Part shown: positions 23,533 through 35,192 of the stretch, piece after piece
Position numbering within the stretch: position 1 is the first letter of the stretch
Layout of the letters: each line of letters opens with the position of its first letter
DNA from: Gordius sp. MW1
Taxonomy: Eukaryota; Nematomorpha; Gordioida; Gordea; Gordiidae
Assembly (NCBI GenBank): GCA_964036665.1
Contig: OZ038532.1
Coordinates: 22,471,037 to 22,535,036, forward strand
Direction of reading: 5' to 3'
DNA: 64,000 bases
Made by a program: the position numbers and the translations under genes
The notes under the pieces: model-generated
Told to the model about the DNA's origin: nothing
Seen by the model: only the letters and a program-made list of their open reading frames with translations
The model's database searches: none

Positions 23533-23696
23533 CATGCGTGTAGCCAGGGTGTGGAAGGGGGGGGGGCTGCCACCCTCTAAATCCAAAAGGCTTTAAAATT
23601 TAATATATTTATGGCAAAAATTTCAAAAAATTATCATTTTGCCCCTCCCTAAATTTATATAACTCCCTCTAAATTCATTCCTGGCTACGTCCATTG
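23533..23696. mobile_element. CATGGGCG-family MITE, decayed
   Basis: Ends CATGCGTGTAGCCAGGG and CCTGGCTACGTCCATTG. No target duplication is visible. Confidence 0.65.
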
Positions 23697-23779
23697 AGGG
23701 GTGGGCAAAATCAAGCGGTTTACTTTTTTACATTAATGATAACTATCAAAATTTATTATTCAAAAATTTAAAAACTAAT

Positions 23780-25009
23780 TAGGGGGGGGGGGGTGCAAAT
23801 GTCATACCCCCCCCCCCCCCCCCCCCCCGCTTTAAACATTCTCTCTCTCTCAGTCTGTGTTTCAGTGTGAGCACAGAATGTCAGTATATTAAAATCACTT
23901 CTCGTATTTTAAGGGAGATGCGTGTGTGTTCAAAATTGCATCACGGAAAAAATCAAATGATATTTGTATACAAGAGAAATTATAAATTATTAATCTATTA
24001 TTCCATCATCAATATTATATATATCTTCTACTATCCTTATAAAATTTAATCCGTCGTTGAGTAAATTATTCAATGAATCCCAAATGGATAGCGTGTCTGG
24101 CAAATCTGAATTCTCAACTGCAAAAAAAATTGAATCCTATTATTTGAATTAAATTAACACGCGTGCCCTCCGACCCTAGAGCGATGTAAGAATTAATAAC
24201 ATGTAGAATATTTATTTTTTATTTATTTCCCCAAAGGGCTACTAAACACATTTACTTTTTCTTTTCAAATATAATTTATAGTATCATAAAATATTGATGA
24301 ATTTACAAAAACGCGAACGAAAAATACTATTTTAATGCATATTTAATTTAAAGCATTCGAATTTTATAAGTATAAACGAATAATTTCAATCAATTTCTTA
24401 AATACATTTAATTTTTTATTTATGTTTTCATTAATTTAAAACTTAACCCTGCATAGTATTATGTTTTAAATTTCCAAAACTACACAAAAATCTGATCCTT
24501 GGTTATAAATTTTGTTTTTCACACTTGTGCAGAATTAAATCGTTACCTTTAAGTTTCCGTCTTTACATATGAAGGCGCCAAACTTCTTTCGGTAAAAAGA
24601 CCTAGGTTATTCCCTTGCCTTAGACGTGCAAATTCCTCTTTCCACTAAATTATTACCAGAAAGTTGCTTTAAAATCTTTTCAATTCCCCTATCATATTTT
24701 TATAACATCTTATACAAAATAAGATGTTTAGGTTTGGGTACATCCCATTTTAACACAGAATTATAGGGATAAGGGATTTGAAGCATTGAGAACTAATAAT
24801 TCCCTACTTTAATAAATTTACAACCATTTTTTACCCGAGTATATATCAATAAACTTAGAAAATAAAATACTTTTTTTTATTTAATAGGACTTTTAAAGGA
24901 GCACATTTGTTTTATTAATTTTGATTATTAAAATCATTAAGAATTTATCAAAAAAAGGCAATAGTTTACTTTGTAATAAAGTAAGAATGACCCTTCTAAT
25001 ATAAAAAAT
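23780..25009. other. intergenic, homopolymer-rich then featureless
   Basis: Begins with 12 G and then about 22 C in a row (23780-23828), followed by about 1.1 kb of AT-rich sequence without a supported feature. Confidence 0.4.
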
Positions 25010-25245
25010 CTTCTTTATCAAGAATTAGGTCCCAATCGTGGGATTTGTTTTGATGAGTTTCTTCCATCTTGATCGGGTATGTGCCATGTCTTGATTAATC
25101 TCTTCTTAGATTTCATGACTTTGTTCATTTACCCTTTCCACGTGACACGAGGTGGTCTTCTTCCTCTTTTCCCCGGTACCTCCATGTCCAGGACTTTTTG
25201 ATCAACCATTCGTCTCCCTTTTTAGTATATGCCCATACCACTTAA
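25010..25245 (-). pseudogene. RTE-like element, 3' end fragment
   Basis: Aligns by eye with 10840-11030: CCCAATCGTGGGATT, GTGCCATGTCTT, CCTTTCCACGTGACA, CCGGTACCTCCATGTC and AGTATATGCCCATAC occur in the same order. On the - strand this is the conserved C-terminal tail of the RTE protein (EVPGK-type region). Broken. Confidence 0.75.
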
Positions 25246-25527
25246 AATTAAAAATGGCATTTTTAAACCTTATTGACATTAGAGGCGAGATTTGTTTAAT
25301 TTTTCTGCCTGAACTCGACCTTGTCGGATTTTATAACTATTGGCCACCCGGGCTCCCCCGAACCCATTTAAATGTCCGCCCAGTGGTGTCCTAATCATTT
25401 AGACTGCCCCAACGGCCAGGCGCGGAATGATTATTTTTTCATGCAATGATTTCGTTATATTTTCAAAATATTTTAATTTAAGAAATACAATCAATAAATA
25501 TCAAACAATCAAATAAAAAATGAGAAT

Positions 25528-26098
25528 CACGCAAGTAGCTACGGGGGAGGAAATGGGATTTTTTCGTCCCCTCGGCCAAAAATTTAATTTGTTTACTAGG
25601 GAATTCCTTTCTGTTTCAGGTAAAATTTGTGTAAAGAGTATATTTGGAAATTAGCTAAAACTTGTTTTTTTAATCTAACACCGTTCATTTAGCTGTACTA
25701 AAAAATGTCAAGTAAACAGATTGAGTGACTGTAAATTTTGCTTATTAAAAACCTGAGAATTTTTTCAGATCAAACTCGGATAATTTTGCTTTGGTTTTCG
25801 CTATTAAAAATTTGACGAAACTTTTAGTCGACATGTCTTTAATTTCAACTAAATGACAATATTTTCTGCCAGTTGAATAACTTGCATTATAAGGTCCATG
25901 TCCTTTTTTAAGGTATAAAAGCGATAGTAAATGCTCTGATTGATGAAGAGAAGAGATTTTTATAAAGCTGGCTATATAATGCCTTGAAGTTTTGCATATA
26001 TTGTACACGAAGTTTATTTTTGTTACATTATAAATAAAAGTGTCGAAATTTTTTTTGAATTTTTCCTTCCCCTTGAGAAAATCCTGGCTCAGCGTCTG
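25528..26098. mobile_element. CAG..GCGTA hAT-type element, 571 bp
   Basis: Left end CACGCAAGTAGCTACG, right end CTGGCTCAGCGTCTG, flanked by the perfect 8-bp duplication ATGAGAAT (25520-25527, 26099-26106). The 122-residue open frame inside (26113-25745) has no transposase motif. Confidence 0.75.
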
Positions 26099-26106
26099 AT
26101 GAGAAT

Positions 26107-27355
26107 AATACACTACCTTATTAAGCTCTATTTACCACACTATTTAAAAACTCAATATATCTAATATCCATATCCATTTTATAAATTTTGAAAACTTTTT
26201 GGATTTAGAGGGGGCAGCCGCCACTCCCTATCTCCCCATGGCTAAGCCCATGAAGATTTATATCATTAAAATAAAAATTCTACAACATGAATAAAAGAAA
26301 TCAATTTATATGAATTCCTACCAGAAAAAATGTTACTTGTGTGTGTTGAATGTACAAAATATATTTTTGAGATTAAAAAAAGTGTATTGAATTTTTATAA
26401 CTAGGGATGAATGATATCGAGCCATATTAAAACAAATTTAGATACTTTTATAGAGAAGATAAAAGTGAAATTAAACCTGAATTTTCTAATTTCTCACTTT
26501 AAAACCTAACTAAAATTGGTTTTAAAAAAAGTCGTCAAAGAAAAAGAAGTTAGATAGCAGATATAATGCACGAATGCTTTAGCCTGCTGTCTAAAAAAGA
26601 TAATATTTTCTAAAAATCTGAAAAAGTTTAAACCAACTAGTAAAAACAAAACAATTGAGCAAATTAATTTTATTTTTTTATATCCAAAGTTTTAACCTAT
26701 CAGTAAAAACTAGTTTTTTTAAATAATGTCCAGGGGGGAAGTAAAAGATTTTGCAATAATTAGGAAGGGACTCTCTGATATCATTTAATTAATTTGTTGA
26801 ATGAAAATGAATTTTAAATCTAACATAACATCCCTTATAAAATACCCAAAATCGTTTATAGTGTTTTAAAATGGTAAATTTCCTTTGTGTAAATTGACTT
26901 TTACTACAGAGAGGAAAAACAAAGAAACTAATTCACTATGTAGGCCACTTTTCATCACCAAAATGTATAACAGAACAACTTTCATTTTGCTAACTCTCAA
27001 CTTTTGTGAAAGGGGGGGGGGGTGTACCATGACCTCCTTTGTAAACTTTTATTTGCTAAAATCTATATTACTGTCTTTTGCTAATTTAGTTTTAAATTAA
27101 ATTTAGGCGCCATATTGATATTGGCACTTGAAAGGGGTGGGAGAGGCAAATTTCCCCAATTTATGCATTAAATTAGGGATTTTATTGCAACTATAAAAGA
27201 TATTATGTAACTATGAATACATTTTTACTTGGATACCATGGTTCGAGTTTTAGAAAGCAAAATGTAAATTTTAAATGATTATTATTAAAATTGTATCAGT
27301 AATATTTTCTGATTTTTTAATTTTTATTATTATTAATCCTCGAGAGTATTCCTGA
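26107..27355. other. intergenic, nothing firmly recognised
   Basis: Contains a fragment like the right half of a CATGGGCG MITE near 26190-26255 (GCAGCCGCC, then CATGGCTAAGCCCATG), a 12-G run near 27011 and otherwise AT-rich sequence. Confidence 0.4.
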
Positions 27356-27360
27356 AAATC

Positions 27361-27899
27361 CCGAACGAGAGCATTCGTGGGGTATAACTTTACCCCACTT
27401 TTTAACTTCTTATAACTTACAAAGTATTCTTTTAAAACCTTTCAAATTTTAAACATGTGTTTATAAAGGTCTTAAGATTGATGGTATAAATTTTGATATA
27501 AATCTAATCAACATTACAAAACTTATTAACAATTTTCTGGACCCCCATTTTTTGGTTATTTTAGAGCTTCCCCTCATTTTACCTCTTATAAATCAAAATA
27601 ATTTTTTATTAAAAGAATGTTCAAAATGTATTAAAAACACAAATTGTAAAAGATATCATCAAACATACAAAAAATACATACATTTTTTCCAACAGAAAAA
27701 AACTTACGTAAGAGCATTCGTGGGGTAAAAAGCTTCTATATTTTCAAAAGTATTAAGCCAAAACCTATGAAATTTTCACCTAACCTAGTTCTTGATAAAA
27801 TATTAAGCTACTGAAAAGATTAAATTTATTAGACTTGTTTTATATTTTAATTTATAAATTGCGTACGGTATAGAAATACCCCACGAATACTCACGCGGG
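27361..27899. mobile_element. possible inverted-repeat element around GCATTCGTGGGGTA
   Basis: GAGAGCATTCGTGGGGTA occurs near 27367 and again near 27712. Its inverted form TACCCCACGAATACTCACG lies near 27878. The outer pair could be the terminal repeats of a 0.54-kb element, but no target duplication was found. Confidence 0.4.
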
Positions 27900-27972
27900 T
27901 GATAGACTATCAAAGCTTACAAATGAGTTTTGACACAGGATATTCAATAGTCTATTATTTGATATAAAGTAT

Positions 27973-28111
27973 CATGGGAATAGCCAGCAATGGAATTAGA
28001 GGGGGGCAATAATGATTTAATGAGAGGCAAATTTATCATTTTTTGAAATTTTAGCCATAATTTTAAGAGAGGGCATAGCCCCCCCCCCCTTCCTGCCCTT
28101 CTACGCCCATG
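27973..28111. mobile_element. CATGGGCG-family MITE, perfect 8-bp duplication
   Basis: Ends CATGGGAATAGCCAGC and TTCTACGCCCATG, flanked by TAAAGTAT on both sides. It sits just upstream of the AHR bHLH exon, probably in the preceding intron. Confidence 0.85.
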
Positions 28112-28177
28112 TAAAGTATCAACATTAAAAGCTAAAATTGCCATATTAGTTTCAAAATTTTGTTATTGAATATTTAG

Positions 28178-31100
28178 GTCTCTTTACCATCTCTTTGAAC
28201 AACATCAGCAAACAAGCCCTGACCTATCGTCTTTTTATTGCTTGCCCCTAACAAAATCCAAAGATGTCAAAAATGTTGCTTTCGAAACATTTGGCAAAAC
28301 GTCTAAGCCGGAAGTGGGTGTTGGAACCAAGCGGAAGGATACATGTAAGAGTGTGCCCTCGGGGGCGGCCATTTTGAATAGTAACCCTAGTAAAAGGCAT
28401 CGGGAAAGATTAAATATGGAATTAGATAGATTGGCGGCCATATTGCCTTTCGATTCTGCCATCCTATCTAAATTGGACAAGTTGTCAATCCTGAGGCTGA
28501 CCGTGAGTTACATACGAATTAAGGCATACTTTCAAGGTAAGCAAAGAATGTTTAAAATTATTTTTATAAAAATAGTTAGCAAAAGTTTCAAAAGCCTTAA
28601 GATATGGGAAATTAAAAAAGCAAATTATAATGTGCCTTAACTTTTTATACTCAAAATTTTTGATAATGCTTACTTTTTTACAAAAGAATCCGCTAATATA
28701 AAGAAGTAAAAAGTAGTTTATAACAAGCATTGAATTACCAAGTTTACTTGCACCCAAATTTTTGTAAATTTCGATATTTTTTTATCTATATTTAATTAGA
28801 TACAAAGTTAATATAATGCAATATTTAGTATTTAATTCTTTTATTGTCAGAAAAAAATTTAAATAATAAATAATTTTAATATTATAGAATTATTGTTATA
28901 TAATAATTATAATTATTTTTTATTATTATAATAAAATAAAGCATTGAAAGTTGGTATGGACAAAGATGTCAATGGGGAAGCTGTTACAAAAAATGAGTCT
29001 TACCAAATGCGATTTCACCATATAAAAATGGAGCATTTTAAAAATAATAAAATTCAATTATCCTTTCCAATATATCGAATGCATTCACTCATTGGAACCG
29101 AATCGGAAGCTGAACTAATCAGCCGCGTAAATAAATTTTTCATAAATTTTATTTATTTTGAAATTTAATTTAAAGAATTATTGCATTACAATTTTAACAT
29201 TCCTTTTAATTTTAGGCAATGAATGGATTTTTATTGATTCTAAATGCTAGAGGAGAAATTTTTTATGTATCGGAAGCGGTTGAAAATTTTCTCGGATTTC
29301 ACCAAGTAATACTATAATAATTTTAAAAGTAATTTATGTTATTTCATAGTCAGATATATTGCATCAATCGGCATACGAATTAGTTCATTCGGAAGATAGA
29401 GAGGAATTGAGAAGTCAAATGGCACTGGCTCACAAATTAAACAAAACAACCTCAAACTTAGGTAATAATAATTTTAAATAAAAATTAAATTTATCCATAA
29501 AATTTAAATTATTTAATTTTTTTTGTTATAGGGAATGTTAAAATGGAGCGATTATTTTCAACCAGATTTCGCTGTTTGCTCGATAATACTTCCGGTTTTG
29601 TGGTAAACAATATATGATTTGAAACTAATTTATTAGATGTCTAAATTCCAATCATGGCTCATAAAATAAATTTACTCCTTACTTTTCTTCTCCTTTTATC
29701 CTAACAAGTCAATGTCAAAATGAAATTCAGATTGTTATGCCATTTATGGGCTCGTTTTTGGCTACCCGTCCGTCCGTCCTGTCCAACTTGTACTTTTTCA
29801 ATAATTGCTGTGGAAACTTATACAGGTCCTTAATGGCTGTGGACTTATGCCTCTGTAAAAGACTTTTATTTTGCTTTCGCAAGTAGACTAACTAATGACC
29901 GCTGATTGCCTTTAATTTTTTCGACTTCGCCCGAGCCTAAATTCGATTATTGTTTATGGGCACGACTGCTTAGCTTTTTATATATATAAATTACCATTTA
30001 TCCGTTTTGCAGAGATTAGACATAAGGGGCAAAATCAAAAAATTGGATGGAATTTCATCAACAATAACTGGCGTATCCGAAAGTCCTATGGATTGTGATT
30101 TTTTCACAGAACCCATCATAAATTTCAGAACGTTACGGAAAGAAAAGTTGAATGTTAAACCAGGTTTCAACGATAGGAATAGTAAATTTGGAGAAAATAT
30201 CAAATATTCTTGGGGCTTGTTTGCTATGTGTTCTCCAGCTACGGGCACTTCTACTTCAAGCCAAAACTTGGATAGTAAAACATCGGCGAAAGAAATCAAT
30301 TTTAAAAGCAAAAATAAAATGGACCTTAGTATAACTACTATAGAACAAAGGTTTTATTATTTTTATATTTTAATTCTACGATCCATATTAATTGTTATAA
30401 CGCAAAAAAATTATATAAATAATTTAAAAACAAGTACCCCATAAATTATAATTTAATAAATAGCAAAATGTTAATTAGCCATATGAGGAGAAACTTTAAG
30501 ATTGGGGGGGGGGGGTATACATTGTCCCTTGCTACCACTAAATAATAATAGAGGATTATTTATATAAAATAAAGCGAGTCAGTTATAGCTTTTAAAACCA
30601 TGTTTTCCATATAATAGAGGAAAAAGTCTATTGGGTATTAACGAGGTGGAATCGAATGGAATAAGCCTATACAAAATAATCCATCCCGACGACTTGGAAT
30701 ACGTGACCATGGCGCATCAAGAACGTAATGACTCAATAAATGTGTCTAAATCAATATATTCATAGTTTTGAGATCTGGCAGTGCCAGTTTAAATGCCTAC
30801 CGCGTATCTGCTAAAGTTACGAGCGATTGGCAATGGCTTCAAACCAGCTTTCGAATGACGTACAAAAATGGCAAATTCGATTGTATCCTTTGCTCACACA
30901 AGCCTCTGCTGTATAACTCTTATGTTTTTAAAAAATTTAATTATTTTAAAAGGCCAAGTTCGTTTTAAAATCACTTTGTTATGTTCCATTTAAAATCTAG
31001 AGAGGAAGAAGGGAGAGATTTATTTGGGAAAAGAAAGCAAGAACTGCAATCCGCTACAATATGCTATCAAGTGGCACCAGTACCAGTTAAGAAACAGGAG

Positions 31101-31987
31101 AAGAACGATGAAACTGGTCAAGCTCAAAGTACAATCCGTTTAAGAATTTAAACTATCATGGGCGTAGCCGAGGGTGGGTCTAAATCCAAAAAATTTGTTG
31201 AAATCAATTAATATTATTTTTAAAAATGACCATTTTGCCCCTCCATAATCATTATTGCTCCCCTCTAATTCCAATGCTGGCTACGCCCATGTAAACTAGA
31301 GTTTATGTTCTAATACATATTACTTATATTTATAACTTTACAGGTGACTTTAATAACAACATAAGGGGTCCTATAGATTTGTCCATAAAATTGACTAAAG
31401 CAAATCAAAATCCCATCATAAGTGCAAATATATCAAATAATACTCACCATTCAAATTGGTTTAAAATATCCACATATGCCAATGGAGAAAACAGAGGCGA
31501 AACAAAAAAATCCAGGGGTAGGCCAAAAGGGAGCTCGAAAAATAAAGCCCAAACCGACAAATACTATAACCCTGCGATGGTTAATGCGAAGTCGTCTAAA
31601 AATTATAAAAACGTCACCGCAAATAATTATACTCAAGCGTTGCTTGCTGTAGCGAGACCTTCCGAACATACAGCTGATTACACCGAACCGCACCTTAAAG
31701 AATGCGAAAAATGGCCAACTTATTCTTCTCCCTACACCGCGTTTCATCATAGATTGGAAGGCAATATCAATGGCAATCAGTTACCCATTTTAGCGATACC
31801 TCAAAATTATCAATACTACGAACAATACCACGCCCGATCATTAAGATCAAATTATTACAATTTTAATAGTACACCACCTTCGACCCCTTATTCCTCCTTT
31901 ACACCTACCCCCCATGCGCGTCTTAAATTGAAATTAGAAGACGAGATGAGAGATAGTTCTTACATGAGTTCTCGTTTCCAAACTTAA
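28178..31987 (+). CDS. AHR: aryl hydrocarbon receptor (bHLH-PAS transcription factor), ten exons, N-terminal exon not located
   Basis: Exons: 28178-28536, 28942-29126, 29216-29305, 29350-29461, 29532-29602, 30013-30350, 30618-30724, 30766-30910, 31001-31116, 31344-31987; phases agree and give about 721 residues without the first exon. The bHLH ([20 protein letters not shown]...[12 protein letters not shown]) is specifically AHR-like. PAS-A follows ([41 protein letters not shown]), then [15 protein letters not shown] ([30 protein letters not shown]) and [18 protein letters not shown] pairs with ARNT in the nucleus and, in many animals, senses small molecules. The C-terminal region has a basic [12 protein letters not shown]-hook-like motif, then Tyr/Asn/Pro-rich sequence. 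The first exon is open up to an acceptor ending at 28177 with no ATG, so the start lies upstream. The last junction (ACTG|GTCAAG) uses a weak donor; without it the frame stops at about 31151. Confidence 0.88.
29725..29990 (+). repeat. dispersed repeat R in AHR intron 5
   Basis: Contains ATTTATGGGCTCG, a CCGTCCGTCCGTCC tetranucleotide tract, GCTGTGGAAACTTATACAGG, GGCTGTGGACTTATGCC and ACTAATGACCGCTGA. Inverted relatives flank the hAT-type element at 54268-55031, and partial ones occur at 10400-10625 and 32400-32470. The class is unresolved. Confidence 0.6.
31157..31291. mobile_element. CATGGGCG-family MITE in the last AHR intron
   Basis: Ends CATGGGCGTAGCCGAGG and TGGCTACGCCCATG; flanking TAAACTAT and TAAACTAG differ at one base. 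It occupies most of the intron between AHR exons 9 and 10. Confidence 0.85.
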
Positions 31988-32399
31988 GTAAAATGATTAA
32001 AATAATGGGCCAGGGAATATTGGATTATTTAATCGTTTCCATGGAAATTGATGATTCATTATACTGAACAGAAAATCTTAAAGATTACTATATTAATTTA
32101 TATATTGTCTATGTATATAATATTGAAACTTTAAAGCATAATAAACTTGCATGTACCTAAGTTGTATACTCTTTCTTAACAAAGAAGTTTTTAAATCATA
32201 GGAATGGAATTTGGAAAAAAATCTTATAAAAAACAATAAATCCTTGAATATGAATCCTTGCAATATTAATAATAACGCTTTCAATTTAAAAATTGACAAC
32301 ATATTTATATGAAAATTATCCTACCACTCACAAAGAATGTTTTATTAATTAACAGAACAGATAATATTAGCTACATTTAATTCACACTAGAAATTTTTT

Positions 32400-33511
32400 T
32401 AATTGCTATGCAATTTATGGGCTCGTTTTTTGTTGTCCGTCCGTCCGTCCGTCTGTCCGTCCGTCCATCCCTATCTATTTGCATTGGGTATATTAGGTTA
32501 TCGCTTTTTTAAATTAATGCATGAGAAAGAGGTGCCCCACCCCTCATCTCTATCTCCCTCGCTGTGTTATTTTTTAAATTAATGCATAAGAGGTGCCCCA
32601 CCCCTCATCTCTATCTCCCTCGCTTTCGGGCGGGGTCGGGTTTTAATTGCTAAGTTAAAATATTATATAATAAACATAAATAAAAGTTGTTTACTTTTAA
32701 TTGCGATGCAATTTAACTAGTTATATAATAAACATAAATAAAAGTTGTTTACTTTTAATTGCTATGCAATTAAACTAGTTTTTGTTATATAATAAACATA
32801 GATGAAAGTTGTTTACTTTTAATGCTATGCAATTTAACTAGTTATATAATAAACATAAATAAAAGTTGTTTACTTTTTAATTGCTATGCAATTTAACTAG
32901 TTTTGGGGTTAGAATCCCGGAGTTTTTTTGACTCTTATGATTGTTCTTGTTACTATCATTGATAATAAGAATTTTTGGCCGTCCGCTGGCTGCTGACCAC
33001 TGGAAAAAATGACCATTGGCCAAAATGTGAATCGAAATTTTTTTTTTCATTTTTTTTTTGACTATTATGATTGTTCCTGTTTCTACCATTGCTATTATGA
33101 CTTTTTGGCCGTCCGCTGGCTGCTGACCAATGTTATATAATAAACATAAATAAAAGTTGTTTACTTTTAATTGCTATGCAATTTAACTAGTTTTTGGGTT
33201 AGAATCCCGGAGTTTTTTTGACTCTTATGATTGTTCTTGTTACTATCATTGATAATAAGACTTTTTGGCCGTCCGTTGGCTGCTGACCAATGAAAAAAAT
33301 GACCATTGGCCAAAATGTGAATCCGAGTTTATTTTTTCGTTTTTTTTGACTATTATGATTGTTCCTGTTACTACCATTGCTATTATGACTTTTTGGCCGT
33401 CCGCTGGCTCCTGACCGATTGAAAAAATGACCATTGGCCAAAATGTGAATCGAAATTATTTTTTTCGTTTTTTTTGACTATTATGATTGTTCCTGTTCCT
33501 ACCATTGCTAA
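32400..33511. repeat. minisatellite block, left part
   Basis: Begins with a CCGTCCGTCC tract (32425-32470). A duplicated piece with CACCCCTCATCTCTATCTCC follows, then at least five copies of a ~58-bp unit (AAAGTTGTTTACTTTTAATT...GCAATTTAACTAG). After that come several copies of a ~125-bp unit containing GGCCGTCCGCTGGCTGCTG and ACCATTGGCCAAAATGTGA. The array is interrupted at 33511 by the LTR cluster and resumes at 39946. Confidence 0.8.
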
Positions 33512-34057
33512 TGTCGTGTACCCATACACGAAGAATGAAATTAGCGTATCCGGAGATACGATGATGAAGATGTCTTCCCACACACCCCCCCCCCCCCCTC
33601 ATCTCATCTTATTCAAAAATTAAAGTTAAGAGTTCAACACGCGGTACAATCTTTTGATCTTACACGTTGTACACTCATAGCGTAGACCATTATTCTTTTA
33701 CATTTAATTTCTAGTACGCGTATACCCCCCCCCCCGACGCGCTGATACGTATTTGTTATTTTTCTTACGCGTGAGTGATTTTCGATATACGCATCTTATC
33801 GTATGCGATTTTGACATGGCGATCTTTTAATTATTATATATTTTCTTGGTTGTGATTATATTAATGCCATGTAATAAAGACAGTTGAGAAATATTTCTGC
33901 GTACGCGCGTGAGCCTGTTCGCGGCCCGGCCATCCCCCAATAATTTATCGTTTTACGGCCCAATTTTCCTTTAAGTTCCCCCAATTAATTCCTAATAACT
34001 CTTCCCTTCTGGACCTTCTTATTTAAATCGTATTCCTTTTCGCACGAATACGATATT
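33512..34057 (+). repeat. LTR copy A
   Basis: 546-bp LTR beginning TGTCGTGTACCC and ending CGAATACGATATT. It carries two C-homopolymer tracts and an internal short palindrome at its start. Its start is the left edge of the whole insertion; the left flank ends ACCATTGCTAA. Confidence 0.85.
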
Positions 34058-34060
34058 TGG

Positions 34061-34097
34061 TATGAGGGCGTGGGTTCAAATCCCACTTCTGACACCA
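34061..34097 (+). ncRNA. tRNA-Leu 3' fragment with CCA, between two head-to-head LTRs
   Basis: 37 nt ending TTCTGACACCA and containing the T arm GTGGG-TTCAAAT-CCCAC preceded by a variable-arm end (TATGAGGGC). It matches the 3' half of a eukaryotic tRNA-Leu including the post-transcriptional CCA, and no 5' half is present. Its complement begins TGGTGTCAGA, the primer-binding site of this LTR family, but continues as tRNA, not as element sequence. It is a copied primer, not a gene. Confidence 0.8.
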
Positions 34098-34642
34098 AAT
34101 ATCGTATTCGTGCGAAAAGGAATACGATTTAAATAAGAAGGTCCAGAAGGGAAGAGTTATTAGGAATTAATTGGGGGAACTTAAAGGAAAATTGGGCCGT
34201 AAAACGATAAATTATTGGGGGATGGCCGGGCCGCGAACAGGCTCACGCGCGTACGCAGAAATATTTCTCAACTGTCTTTATTACATGGCATTAATATAAT
34301 CACAACCAAGAAAATATATAATAATTAAAAGATCGCAATGTCAAAATCGCATACGATAAGATGCGTATATCGAAAATCACTCACGCGTAAGAAAAATAAC
34401 AAATACGTATCAGCGCGTCGGGGGGGGGGTATACGCGTACTAGAAATTAAATGTAAAAGAATAATGGTCTACGCTATGAGTGTACAACGTGTAAGATCAA
34501 AAGATTGTACCGCGTGTTGAACTCTTAACTTTAATTTTTGAATAAGATGAGATGAGGGGGGGGGGGGGGTGTGTGGGAAGACATCTTCATCATCGTATCT
34601 CTGGATACGCTAATTTCATTCTTCGTGTATGGGTACACGACA
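34098..34642 (-). repeat. LTR copy B
   Basis: 545-bp copy in - orientation, ending in GGGTACACGACA. Directly followed by copy C in the same orientation. Confidence 0.85.
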
Positions 34643-35192
34643 TCAAATATCGTATTCGTGCGAAAAGGAATACGATTTAAATAAGAAGGTCCAGAAGGGA
34701 AGAGTTATTAGGAATTAATTGGGGGAACTTAAAGGAAAATTGGGCCGTAAAACGATAAATTATTGGGGGATGGCCGGGCCGCGAACAGGCTCACGCGCGT
34801 ACGCAGAAATATTTCTCAACTGTCTTTATTACATGGCATTAATATAATCACAACCAAGAAAATATATAATAATTAAAAGATCGCAATGTCAAAATCGCAT
34901 ACGATAAGATGCGTATATCGAAAATCACTCACGCGTAAGAAAAATAACAAATACGTATCAGCGCGTCGGGGGGGGGGGGTATACGCGTACTAGAAATTAA
35001 ATGTAAAAGAATAATGGTCTACGCTATGAGTGTACAACGTGTAAGATCAAAAGATTGTACCGCGTGTTGAACTCTTAACTTTAATTTTTGAATAAGATGA
35101 GATGAGGGGGGGGGGGGGGTGTGTGGGAAGACATCTTCATCATCGTATCTCTGGATACGCTAATTTCATTCTTCGTGTATGGGTACACGACA
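34643..35192 (-). repeat. LTR copy C, 3' LTR of element 1
   Basis: 550-bp copy in - orientation. Its internal region (35193-36086) lies on the side where a 3' LTR is expected, behind the polypurine tract. Confidence 0.85.

Noticed and set aside
25745-26113. 122-residue - strand open frame as a gene
   Set aside because: It lies within a hAT-type element with an 8-bp duplication, is not conserved in the related 21796-22067 copy and has no domain.
32640-33511. Regularly spaced repeats resembling a CRISPR array
   Set aside because: Units differ in length, the intervening sequence is itself repeated, and the genome is animal; this is a minisatellite.
34338-34520. 60-61 residue open frames MSKSHTIRCVYRKSL..., also at 38403-38588
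   Set aside because: They lie inside LTRs, run through a G homopolymer of variable length (adding glycines or shifting frame) and show no domain.
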